Assembly (NCBI GenBank): GCA_002699335.1
Contig: PACG01000097.1
Span: 95,715-105,773, forward strand
Length of the DNA stretch: 10,059 nucleotides
Reading direction: 5' to 3'
Origin: Candidatus Poribacteria bacterium
GTDB lineage: Bacteria > Poribacteria > WGA-4E > UBA9662
Both the position numbers and the translations under genes were made by a program. Below, piece after piece: positions 1 to 6,686 of this stretch (its first letter is position 1; each line of letters starts with the position of its first letter). The notes beneath the pieces were generated by a model. That model searched no databases. It saw only the letters and a program-made list of their open reading frames with translations, and was not told the origin of the DNA.

Positions 1-445
1 TGACCAGGGGCAGATGATCCGATTGACCAGTGACTATACTACGTCATGTCTCTCTTAGCCTGAGGCCACAGGCAAAGGTTGTATTTACCGTTCTTAACGC
101 CCAGCCATGATTCGCAAGTACCGAAACGAAGACGTAGCCACAGGGCGTTTTGACCCCATGACAATGGTTGAGTCGTCAAAGTACTCTCCGCGCCAGGGGT
201 TGCGTCCAATTGCCGTTTGTGAACGCGCTTTCATCCCAACAGAATTGACCCTGCTCTTCAGCCTGGCAGGCATGGCCGTACTCAATATCTGGGGCGGGAC
301 TGCTGGGAACCTGCAGATAAAGCGTCTCGACCTAAACGAGATTGAGATTATGGTTGTGGCATGTAAGACCTCTGAACCGGTGGCTGTTGGCGACGCTCGT
401 CAGTATACCCAAGCGTGTCGTCCGTCGTTGCCCACTAAATTTTGA
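1..445 (+). pseudogene. C-terminal remnant of a class I SAM-dependent methyltransferase, frameshifted
   Basis: The longest open piece (107-445, 112 codons from an ATG) resembles only the C-terminal third of a small-molecule SAM methyltransferase. It has an 'RFDPMT' strand, a 'PTELTLLFSLAGM' helix, an 'IWGGTAG' turn and a final 'EIEIMVVACK' strand. The glycine-rich SAM-binding half is absent. Just upstream, a different frame (about 33-107) reads 'SLSLRPQAKVVFTVLNAQP', which looks like the preceding 'L-x-P-G-G' strand of the same fold. It ends at a TGA (108-110) exactly where the second frame takes over, which implies loss of one base near 105. A third frame (about 10-30, 'ADDPIDQ') may be the next piece upstream, giving a second shift near 31. 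The gene would begin left of the window. Family assignment rests on remembered motif patterns. A sequencing or assembly indel is an alternative to true decay. No Shine-Dalgarno precedes 107. Confidence 0.55.
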
Positions 446-1650
446 TGAACGCCTCTACTAATAAATCCGGGCCATTGTCAGGGCTTCGAGTTTTGGATCT
501 AACTCGTGTTTTGGCTGGTCCTTATACCACAATGCTCTTGGGTGATTTGGGCGCAGAGGTAATTAAGGTGGAGCAACCTAATACAGGCGACGAAGCACGG
601 GGATTTGGCCCTTTCCAGAACGATTTTAGCCTTTACTTTTTTAGTGTCAACCGAGGTAAAAAGAGTCTGACCTTAAACCTGAAAGCACCAGCAGGTAAAC
701 AGATTTTCCACCGGCTGGTTTCCCGTTCCGATATTCTGGTGGAGAATTTTCGGGCCGGCACAATGAAGAAGTTGGGACTCGATTACGAGCAACTGAAAGA
801 AACCTATCCCTCCCTGGTCTACGCCGCCTGTTCCGGTTTTGGACAAACAGGTCCTTATGCTACGCGCGGAGCCTACGATATGATTATCCAGGGAATGGGC
901 GGTATTTTGAGCATTACCGGAGAGCCTGACCAACCACCGGTCCGGGTTGGAACCTCAATTGGCGACATCACTGCCGCACTGTTTACGACTATCGGTATTT
1001 TGTCGGCAGTCCATCATCGGCAAAATACTGGTCAGGGGCAGCTAGTCGATGTCGGAATGCTCGATTGCCAGGTGGCGATCCTGGAAAATGCTCTGACTCG
1101 CTACTTTTCCACTGGCCAGATTCCCCAACCGCTTGGGCGACGACATCCAGCTATCACGCCGTTTGAGGTGTTTTCATCCCAGGATAGTTATGTAGTCATT
1201 GCCATCGGTAACGACCAACTCTGGGCGAAGTTCTGTCAGTGTGTCGAACGAGCGGATTTAATCGACGATCAGCGGTTTTGCACCAATGCCTTGCGAACCG
1301 AGAATCACGACCAGTTACAACCGATAATGAACCAGATCTTAAGTCGGCAACCAACAGCAGAATGGGTCGAATCATTGACCAGGATCGGTGTTCCGTGCGG
1401 GCCAATGAACACGATTGATAAGGTCGCGTCAGACCCGCAGGTGCAAGCCAGAGAAATGATCGTTAATCTGGAAAGTGAAATCGCTGGGAATGCTAGTGTC
1501 CCGGGACTTCCAATTAAGCTGTCGGAGACACCGGGACGGGTCGAGGTGCCGGCCCCAGCACTGGGTGAGCATACGAAAGAGATTTTAGAGACCTTGCTTG
1601 GAATCTCCGGGACTGAAATTGACCAACTCCAACAAAGCGGTGTTATTTAA
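445..1650 (+). CDS. CaiB/BaiF family (class III) CoA-transferase
   Basis: A complete 401-residue protein of the usual family length. Class III CoA-transferases move CoA between carboxylic acids in the cytoplasm through an aspartyl-CoA thioester; well-known members are formyl-CoA transferase and the carnitine CoA-transferase CaiB. Visible family signatures are 'LSGLRVLDLTRVLAGPY' (residues 11-27), 'LGDLGAEVIKVEQP' (32-45), 'NRGKKSLTLNLK' (69-80), 'DILVENFRAGTMKKLGLDY' (96-114) and 'GQTGPYATRGAYD' (133-145). Asp174 in 'SIGDITAAL' aligns with the catalytic aspartate (Asp169 of formyl-CoA transferase). The C-terminal half has 'GVPCGPMNTI', typical of the family. The ATG at 445 is preferred over an in-frame TTG at 442. 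It overlaps the upstream TGA by one base (TGATG), which would allow translational coupling, although the upstream frame is broken. No good Shine-Dalgarno is visible. The substrate cannot be predicted, and nothing links the gene to the secretion operon downstream. Confidence 0.93.
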   Translation: MNASTNKSGPLSGLRVLDLTRVLAGPYTTMLLGDLGAEVIKVEQPNTGDEARGFGPFQNDFSLYFFSVNRGKKSLTLNLKAPAGKQIFHRLVSRSDILVENFRAGTMKKLGLDYEQLKETYPSLVYAACSGFGQTGPYATRGAYDMIIQGMGGILSITGEPDQPPVRVGTSIGDITAALFTTIGILSAVHHRQNTGQGQLVDVGMLDCQVAILENALTRYFSTGQIPQPLGRRHPAITPFEVFSSQDSYVVIAIGNDQLWAKFCQCVERADLIDDQRFCTNALRTENHDQLQPIMNQILSRQPTAEWVESLTRIGVPCGPMNTIDKVASDPQVQAREMIVNLESEIAGNASVPGLPIKLSETPGRVEVPAPALGEHTKEILETLLGISGTEIDQLQQSGVI

Positions 1651-1874
1651 GACTGAAGGGTAGGATCGATCAAGTCCTGTTGCCAGAGACTGGTGATTCT
1701 ATCATTATCACTGCCCCTCCCACTTATCGTTACTGGTCTGTATTTCTGATGCTAAACCTCACCGACAAGATCTCGTCTAAAATTGCCGATCTCACGCTGT
1801 GAACCGTATAGCCCGAGTGAAAAATAGGTTCTGAGCTCGATAAGAAAGTGCGTTAAAAGCGAACAAAACAGCCA

Positions 1875-1902
1875 GTTACAAGTCTCAAATAACTAGTATA
1901 AA
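1875..1902 (+). promoter_or_regulatory. Possible sigma70-type promoter for the secretion operon
   Basis: GTTACA (1875-1880, 4 of 6 matches to TTGACA) and TATAAA (1897-1902, 5 of 6 matches to TATAAT) are separated by 16 bases in an AT-rich stretch. They lie 35 bases upstream of the gspE start. The position in the longest gene-free gap ahead of the operon supports a promoter here. The match is by eye and could be chance. Confidence 0.35.
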
Positions 1903-1926
1903 ACAAATCGAAATGCCCACAGTGAC

Positions 1927-1931
1927 GGAGG
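1927..1931 (+). promoter_or_regulatory. Shine-Dalgarno GGAGG fixing the TTG start of gspE
   Basis: GGAGG lies 6 bases upstream of the TTG at 1938. The nearby ATG at 1913 is out of frame and runs into a stop within 13 codons, so the TTG is the best-supported start. Confidence 0.7.
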
Positions 1932-1937
1932 ACGCAG

Positions 1938-3569
1938 TTGCAACCACTTGACTATCTCGACCACCTGAATCCGGAACAGGTTTCTCTGGACAGTATTGCA
2001 CCTGACCAGGAAGTTGTCCAGAAAGTTCCGGCCAGTTTTGCCTACCGTAACAAGGTTTTCCCTATTAATATGAAAGAGGGTATTCTGACTGTGGTCATGT
2101 CCGATCCCCTCGACATCGTACTAGTCGATGAGATGCGATTGATTACAGGTTGCGAGATTAAAGCGGTTCAAGCCGAAATGGAAGAGATCGAGGAGTCGAT
2201 CGTCCGTTTCTACGGCAAGACCGCCAGTGCTATTCTGACCGAGGATATCCAGGGGCCTGTCGGTGCCGTTTCAACCATTGAGCGGGAGACTATCGACGAC
2301 TTCGGCATCAGCGAACAGGACTTGGCCCAGGATCCGACAGTTGTTCATGCCGTCGAACAGACCATCATCGACGCGGTGAGGGTAGGAGCCAGTGACATCC
2401 ACTTCGAACCCTTTCCGGCAGAGGTCAAGATCCGCTACCGGATCGATGGAGTGCTGGAGGAACAACCAACCCCACCTGCTCGCTTGCAGTGGGCCATCAC
2501 CTCAGTCATCAAGATCATGGCCAACATGAATGTGGCCGAGAGACGACGTCCGCAGGACGGAAAGATCGCTTTGCGTATCCGCAGTCTGGGCAATCGCCAG
2601 ATCGACCTGCGGGTGTCGACGGTTCCAACGGTTCACGGTGAGAGCGTGGTGCTGCGAATCCTGGACAAGCAATCCATCTCCTATGGGTTGGAAGAATTAG
2701 GATTATTAGAAGATAATCTGGACCAATTTCAACAATTTCTGAAAAAACCCTACGGTATTATTTTAGCCACTGGTCCAACTGGACACGGAAAGACAACAAC
2801 TCTTTACGCTTGCTTGGATCAGATTAATCAGCCCAGCGTCAAAATTATTACTGTTGAAGATCCTGTCGAATATGAGTTGGAAGGTGTTAACCAAATCCCC
2901 GTTAATCCTGACATCGGTGTCACTTTCGCTGCCGGGCTGCGATCCATCTTGCGACAAGATCCAGATACAGTACTGGTGGGTGAAATTCGTGACCTGGAGA
3001 CGGCTGAGATGGCAATTCACGCCTCACTGACCGGGCATCTGGTTTTCAGCACCCTGCATACTAACGATGCTCCTTCAGCCATCACTCGTCTGATTAACAT
3101 GGATGTTGAGCCTTACCTGGTCGCCTCGACCCTAGAAGGCATCGTCGCCCAACGGTTGGCTCGTCGTGTTTGCCAATCTTGTTGTGAATACTACCAGCCA
3201 ACGGAGCAGGAGATTCAAAGAATGACCCGGTCTGAAGCAGAGCTGGAACACTACCGGGCCCTGGATTTCCAGATCCCTCGCGCGGTTGGGTGTAAAGAGT
3301 GTCGTAATCGAGGGTATAGAGGAAGGGTTGGAATCTTTGAGGTTTTACCCATCAGTGAAGAGGTGCGAGATCTAACGTTGCAAAACCCGTCTGGCAGCCA
3401 ACTCCGCCGTCTGGCACTAGAACAAGACATGTTCAGTCTCCGTCAGGATGGATGGCGCAAAATTGTTGAAGGTCTGTCTACAGTGGAAGAGATCGCCCGT
3501 CTAACACCAGAAGACGAAATTGTAGTACAAACTTCTGAGATGATTGCACCAACCATAGTAACTGAGTAG
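1938..3569 (+). CDS. gspE: Type II secretion system ATPase GspE
   Basis: This 543-residue protein is the hexameric cytoplasmic ATPase that drives pseudopilus assembly through GspF and the PilM/GspL platform. An N-terminal MshEN/T2SSE_N domain spans roughly residues 15-95 ('VPASFAYRNKVFPI', 'SDPLDIVLVDEM'). It is followed by the N2 domain ('ASDIHFEPF' 151-159, 'RYRIDGVLEE' 166-175) and the RecA-like core. Walker A is GPTGHGKT (279-286), the Asp box 'TVEDPVEY' 305-312, Walker B 'DTVLVGEIRD' 343-352 and the His box 'STLHTNDA' 371-378. A tetracysteine zinc site is formed by C412/C415 and C452/C455, with an extra C416. Walker A has His where nearly all relatives have Ser. The protein starts at TTG with a strong Shine-Dalgarno and heads the operon. 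E-type ATPases of T2SS and type IV pili are close relatives, so the GspE name rests on the downstream gspG-K set. Confidence 0.96.
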   Translation: MQPLDYLDHLNPEQVSLDSIAPDQEVVQKVPASFAYRNKVFPINMKEGILTVVMSDPLDIVLVDEMRLITGCEIKAVQAEMEEIEESIVRFYGKTASAILTEDIQGPVGAVSTIERETIDDFGISEQDLAQDPTVVHAVEQTIIDAVRVGASDIHFEPFPAEVKIRYRIDGVLEEQPTPPARLQWAITSVIKIMANMNVAERRRPQDGKIALRIRSLGNRQIDLRVSTVPTVHGESVVLRILDKQSISYGLEELGLLEDNLDQFQQFLKKPYGIILATGPTGHGKTTTLYACLDQINQPSVKIITVEDPVEYELEGVNQIPVNPDIGVTFAAGLRSILRQDPDTVLVGEIRDLETAEMAIHASLTGHLVFSTLHTNDAPSAITRLINMDVEPYLVASTLEGIVAQRLARRVCQSCCEYYQPTEQEIQRMTRSEAELEHYRALDFQIPRAVGCKECRNRGYRGRVGIFEVLPISEEVRDLTLQNPSGSQLRRLALEQDMFSLRQDGWRKIVEGLSTVEEIARLTPEDEIVVQTSEMIAPTIVTE

Positions 3570-3585
3570 GTGGGAGCCTGATACG

Positions 3586-4863
3586 ATGCCACGTTTTCAA
3601 TATGAGGCTATCACAAATACAGGGGTCAGCGTTTCTAATACTGAGGAGGCTGACTCCCGAGCAGAGTTGATTACTAAGCTGAAAGTCCGCGGTTACTGGC
3701 CAACGCTGATTGAACAATCAGAACTAGCTCCAGGGGATTCGGTAAACGGTACAACGGATGAGGCTTTATCTGAGGGAACCAACGGTTTCTCTCTGCAGTC
3801 GATTCTCTCCCAATTTACACTCAGGCGGATAAAATCCAAGGAGGTAGAGTTCGTTACCTACCAAATGGCGACGCTGGTCAACGCACATATCCCTTTGGTA
3901 CGTTCGCTGGAGATTACACTGAACCAGGTTAAGAATCCCCGATTACGAAGCCTCATTGAGCAGATCAAGTACGACGTGGAACACGGTTCGACTTTGGCCG
4001 ATGCGTTAGCGCAACACCCAAAACAGTTTTCAGATCTATATACTAGTATGATCCGTGCGGGTGAGGCCAGCGGGGGCCTTGGTGAAGTATTACAACGGCT
4101 GGCTGAGTTCGCCGAACGGCAACGGACCCTGACCAACGAAGTTGTTTCTGCCTTGTTTTACCCGATTATCTTGATGGGAATGAGTGTATCAGCAGTAGCC
4201 GTATTGATGGTCTTAGTGGTACCCAAATTTACCGCTATGTTCGATGCAATGGGGGGTGAGTTGCCAGGGGCAACACAACTCCTGATCAGTGTAGCCGACT
4301 TTACCAGTTCCTATTGGTGGGCAGTCTTGGGTGGAGTGGCGATTGCGACTGTCCTGAGCCGGCAATTCGCCCAAACGGATAATGGAGAGGTATTCTTCGA
4401 TCGAATCAAACTCCGTCTGCCTATTTTTGGGCAGGTCTTTAGTACATTTGCCATTGTCCGCTTCACTCGCACCATGGCCACCTTGCTCGAAAATGGCGTG
4501 GTACTGCTACCGGCTCTAAGCGTAGCTAAAGATACCGTCGGTAACCGCGTCTATAAAGATACAATTGCCAAGGCAGAAGCGCAGATCGAGGCAGGATCGA
4601 CTTTAGCCCATGAGCTAGAACAAGATGGTTCATTTCCGGACCTAGTGGTTCATATGGTAACCATCGGAGAGGAATCCGGGGCACCGGAACAGATGTTGAC
4701 CAAGTTGGCCGAGTACTACGATGCCGAAGTCCGAAAGACACTGGAACGGATTACCGGATCGTTAGGACCATTGGTCATACTGGTGATGGGACTGATCATT
4801 GGGTTTATTGCAGTTGCCATGATGCTACCCATCTTTGACGCCAGTTCGATGATCGGTGGCTAA
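3586..4863 (+). CDS. gspF: Type II secretion system inner-membrane platform protein GspF
   Basis: This 425-residue polytopic membrane protein is the platform that the GspE ATPase is thought to turn to add or remove pseudopilin subunits. The N-terminal 'FQYEAI' strand is typical of the family. Two T2SSF repeats follow, about residues 88-211 and 291-415, each with the family 'GE-x-SG' motif ('RAGEASGGLGEVL' 157-169, 'TIGEESGAPEQML' 359-371). Hydrophobic membrane segments are visible at about 189-213, 243-257 and 394-416. It starts 16 bases after gspE. A purine-rich GGTGGGAG (3569-3576) begins on the last base of the gspE stop codon and serves as ribosome binding site, so E and F are very likely co-transcribed. 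Residues 48-75 are a divergent, polar linker. Length is slightly above the usual ~400 residues. Confidence 0.95.
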   Translation: MPRFQYEAITNTGVSVSNTEEADSRAELITKLKVRGYWPTLIEQSELAPGDSVNGTTDEALSEGTNGFSLQSILSQFTLRRIKSKEVEFVTYQMATLVNAHIPLVRSLEITLNQVKNPRLRSLIEQIKYDVEHGSTLADALAQHPKQFSDLYTSMIRAGEASGGLGEVLQRLAEFAERQRTLTNEVVSALFYPIILMGMSVSAVAVLMVLVVPKFTAMFDAMGGELPGATQLLISVADFTSSYWWAVLGGVAIATVLSRQFAQTDNGEVFFDRIKLRLPIFGQVFSTFAIVRFTRTMATLLENGVVLLPALSVAKDTVGNRVYKDTIAKAEAQIEAGSTLAHELEQDGSFPDLVVHMVTIGEESGAPEQMLTKLAEYYDAEVRKTLERITGSLGPLVILVMGLIIGFIAVAMMLPIFDASSMIGG

Positions 4864-4901
4864 AGTGCGTCACTGTAAGAATTGGGAATCTAGGAATCCA
4901 C

Positions 4902-4918
4902 CTTTTCTATAGGAAAAG
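4902..4918 (+). repeat. AT-rich inverted repeat in the gspF-gspG gap
   Basis: CTTTTC (4902-4907) and GAAAAG (4913-4918) form a perfect 6-bp stem around a 5-base loop. No T-run follows, so it is not a canonical intrinsic terminator. It could stabilise or punctuate the mRNA upstream of the major pseudopilin gene. Function is inferred only. Confidence 0.4.
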
Positions 4919-4935
4919 CATTTACCAACTGAAGT

Positions 4936-4952
4936 CGCCGACAAGTAGTCGG
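4936..4952 (+). repeat. CCGAC/GTCGG inverted repeat, copy A
   Basis: CCGAC (4938-4942) and GTCGG (4948-4952) form a 5-bp stem with loop AAGTA. It is preceded by CG, so the reverse strand reads CCGAC-N5-GTCGGCG. The same arrangement recurs at 7771-7786 and, with one wobble pair, at 9251-9270. It lies 35 bases upstream of the gspG start. Confidence 0.4.
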
Positions 4953-4970
4953 ATATCACGGATAGGTCTA

Positions 4971-4976
4971 AGGAGG
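4971..4976 (+). promoter_or_regulatory. Shine-Dalgarno AGGAGG of gspG
   Basis: A full AGGAGG lies 11 bases before the ATG at 4988. The site is strong and the spacing rather long, consistent with high translation of the major pseudopilin. Confidence 0.6.
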
Positions 4977-4987
4977 AAATAGTAAAG

Positions 4988-5464
4988 ATGTTGGGAAAAC
5001 TTTGGCAACGAATCACAGGAACGGATGATGACAACCAGGAAGGGGTAACGCTGATCGAGATTACGATTGTGATCGTGATCATTGGCTTGCTGGCTAGCAT
5101 TATTGGTCCTAGAGTTATCGGAAATGTTGATAAGGCAAAAGTAGCCAAAGCCCAGTTAGAGATCAAGAATTTCTCTACCGCTCTGGAAAACTATGCTATC
5201 GATGTTGGCAGCTATCCCGTCACCGAGGAAGGATTGATTGCGCTCTGGCAAGTCCCCGACAATTCTGTAAACTGGAGTGGTCCCTATGTTACTGATCCAA
5301 CGTTTAATGATCCCTGGAACAACCCTTATATTTTCACCTCTCCCGGCAGCCACTATGGTTACGATTTCGATCTGGCCTCCTATGGTAAAGATGGTGCAGA
5401 GGGGGGTGAATCGTTCAACGCCGACATTACAAACTGGACGGAAAGCGAAAACCTAGGGCCTTAG
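4988..5464 (+). CDS. gspG: Major pseudopilin GspG
   Basis: This 158-residue preprotein should be cleaved by prepilin peptidase after Gly19. That leaves a mature protein starting V20-TLIE, with the essential Glu at +5 (E24) and a hydrophobic helix to about residue 43. GspG polymerises into the periplasmic pseudopilus. The C-terminal half carries the GspG hallmarks 'SYPVTEEGLIAL' (75-86), 'NDPWNNPYIF' (107-116), 'YGYDFDLASYGKDGAEGG' (123-140) and 'ADITNW' (145-150). D135 and D146 match the expected calcium-site region. Two features are odd. The +1 residue is Val rather than Phe or Met, and the 19-residue leader carries three consecutive Asp plus a Glu just before the cleavage glycine. The gene sits 124 bases after gspF in a gap with two hairpins and has the best Shine-Dalgarno of the cluster. 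Confidence 0.95.
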   Translation: MLGKLWQRITGTDDDNQEGVTLIEITIVIVIIGLLASIIGPRVIGNVDKAKVAKAQLEIKNFSTALENYAIDVGSYPVTEEGLIALWQVPDNSVNWSGPYVTDPTFNDPWNNPYIFTSPGSHYGYDFDLASYGKDGAEGGESFNADITNWTESENLGP

Positions 5465-5505
5465 TAAAGCTCGGGTTTCTTCTACAGTCAATAGGGTAAT
5501 CTGCC

Positions 5506-6186
5506 GTGCTAGATGACAATAGCAGTCGCCGCCAGAAAGTCGGACGTCGACTGTCGCTGGCTGCTGGGTTCACTTTGATCGAGATGATGATTGTCTTAAC
5601 CATCATCGCCATACTTTCGACCCTGGCGATGCCCTCGTTTAAAGGGGTGGCCGCTTCTACTCGTTTAAAGTCATCAGCCAAAGGCATTCGAGATTTATGT
5701 CACTTTGCACGCAATATGGCTATTACCGAGCAACTGGGCTATTTCGTCATTCTGGACATGGACCAAAACCAGTATTGGCTGGCTGATATCGAAACCTTTA
5801 ATACAGCATTTGCCGCTGCCGATAACATGCTGATGCAGCCCGAGACTTCAACTACGGCACAGCAGTTGAATCCCATGAATCAAACAGTAACCACTCAACA
5901 ACTAACGGCCAGTCGGACTGGAAACTTGGTAGGCACCCCCAACGACCTAGCCTCCCAAGTGACGTTTTTCAGCCTGCAGATTATGCACACTGTCACCGCG
6001 GTTGAGTCTAGCAGCCAACAAGAGGGACAAAATTATATCTATTTTTCGCCTAACGGCACGGCTTCAATCGCTGAGATCGTGCTACAAGGGACGGGGAATC
6101 GCGGCGTTCTGGTTACGGTGGAATACGCCACCGGTCGAACTAAATTTGAACTAATCGATGTGGAACAAGAAAAAGAAGACGCTTAA
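5506..6186 (+). CDS. gspH: Minor pseudopilin GspH
   Basis: This 226-residue type II pseudopilin starts at GTG. The leader is 21 residues and basic (RRQKVGRR). Cleavage is expected in 'AAG/FTLIEM' between G21 and F22, with Glu26 at +5, followed by a hydrophobic helix to about residue 44. The GspH/FimT pattern continues with 'LKSSAKGIRDLCHFARNMAITEQ' split over residues 54-76, a 'YFVILDMDQNQYWLADI' strand pair (79-95), and the C-terminal 'YFSPNGTA...VTVEYATGRTKF' sheet (179-214). Residues about 100-150 are a Q/T-rich insertion that lengthens it beyond the usual 160-190 residues. In the assembled system GspH joins the I-J-K tip complex to the GspG shaft. It is 41 bases after gspG, and its 3' end overlaps gspI by 29 bases. 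The ribosome site is weak (ATAGGG at 5491-5496). Confidence 0.88.
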   Translation: MLDDNSSRRQKVGRRLSLAAGFTLIEMMIVLTIIAILSTLAMPSFKGVAASTRLKSSAKGIRDLCHFARNMAITEQLGYFVILDMDQNQYWLADIETFNTAFAAADNMLMQPETSTTAQQLNPMNQTVTTQQLTASRTGNLVGTPNDLASQVTFFSLQIMHTVTAVESSSQQEGQNYIYFSPNGTASIAEIVLQGTGNRGVLVTVEYATGRTKFELIDVEQEKEDA

Positions 6187-6685
6187 ATATTTCCAATCTA
6201 TACCTCGCCAAAAAGCAGATCCCGCCAACTACCCCAGCGATGCTAAGCCAGAGACCAATAGCGGATTTACGCTGGTTGAGATCGTTGTCACCATTGCTAT
6301 TATAGGTATATCGTTACCGCCGTTGATGAATGCCTTTACCGCCGGAGCCAGAGGGCAATCCACTGCGGAGGATCGAACCACGGCCCTTTACCTGTTGAAA
6401 TACAAAATGGCAGAAGTGGAACTTCAAGGTTTTCCGGAGATACAAACGGAAGAAGGCGAATTCGATGATAATAATCGCTATACCTGGTCAACCGAAGTGA
6501 TGGAACTCGAACCCGAAGAACTGTCGGAGGGGCTAGTATTGGAAGGGTTACGACAGATTATCGTAACCGTCTATTGGCAGTTTCGTAACAGTGAGAAGTC
6601 GATGTCGCTTTACACCCTAGCCTCAGATCGTCAACTAACCTCCCAGCAAGAACAGACAACTCAGCAAGGCGCAGGAGGGGAATAA
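6158..6685 (+). CDS. gspI: Minor pseudopilin GspI
   Basis: A 175-residue prepilin-like protein. The cleavage site is 'NSG/FTLVE' (G36/F37, Glu41 at +5), followed by a hydrophobic helix to about residue 60. The body has the GspI pattern of 'ALYLLKYKMAEVELQGFPE' (76-94), a 'GEFDDNNRYTW' segment (100-110) and 'LRQIIVTVYW' (131-140). GspI nucleates the periplasmic tip complex with GspJ and GspK. The leader is unusually long at 36 residues, with a basic start (WNKKKK) and a polar, proline-containing stretch. No other ATG, GTG or TTG lies in frame before the cleavage site, so the 6158 start is the only standard choice. It overlaps gspH by 29 bases with no clear Shine-Dalgarno, which suggests translational coupling. 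The mature protein (~139 residues) is close to normal size. Confidence 0.88.
   Translation: MWNKKKKTLKYFQSIPRQKADPANYPSDAKPETNSGFTLVEIVVTIAIIGISLPPLMNAFTAGARGQSTAEDRTTALYLLKYKMAEVELQGFPEIQTEEGEFDDNNRYTWSTEVMELEPEELSEGLVLEGLRQIIVTVYWQFRNSEKSMSLYTLASDRQLTSQQEQTTQQGAGGE
6673..6680 (+). promoter_or_regulatory. Shine-Dalgarno AGGAGGGG of gspJ
   Basis: AGGAGGGG within the end of gspI lies 6 bases before the GTG at 6687. It supports that GTG as the gspJ start, one base after the gspI stop. Confidence 0.65.
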
Positions 6686-6686
6686 G

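Larger units (their letters stand above)
1651..1937. other. Intergenic region between the CoA-transferase gene and gspE
   Basis: 287 bases without a plausible gene on either strand. The right end is AT-rich and holds the possible promoter and the gspE ribosome site. A short TCAC-GCT-GTGA inverted repeat lies at about 1791-1801. No stem followed by a T-run was found after the CoA-transferase stop, so no intrinsic terminator can be supported. Confidence 0.6.

Noticed and set aside
107..445. Intact small gene of 112 codons
   Set aside because: The product is only a methyltransferase C-terminus, and the matching upstream portion lies in another frame, so a frameshifted remnant fits better.
1651..1810. 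Intrinsic terminator after the CoA-transferase gene
   Set aside because: Only a short TCAC/GTGA stem is present, with no following T-run.
1938..4863. Type IV pilus (PilB/PilC) rather than T2SS identity
   Set aside because: The ATPase and platform alone are ambiguous, but the GspG C-terminal signature and the complete H-I-J-K set identify a T2SS.
4882..4913. Internal sigma70 promoter ahead of gspG (TTGGGA ... TATAGG)
   Set aside because: The spacing between elements is 20 bases; shifting to TTCTAT gives only 3 of 6 matches.
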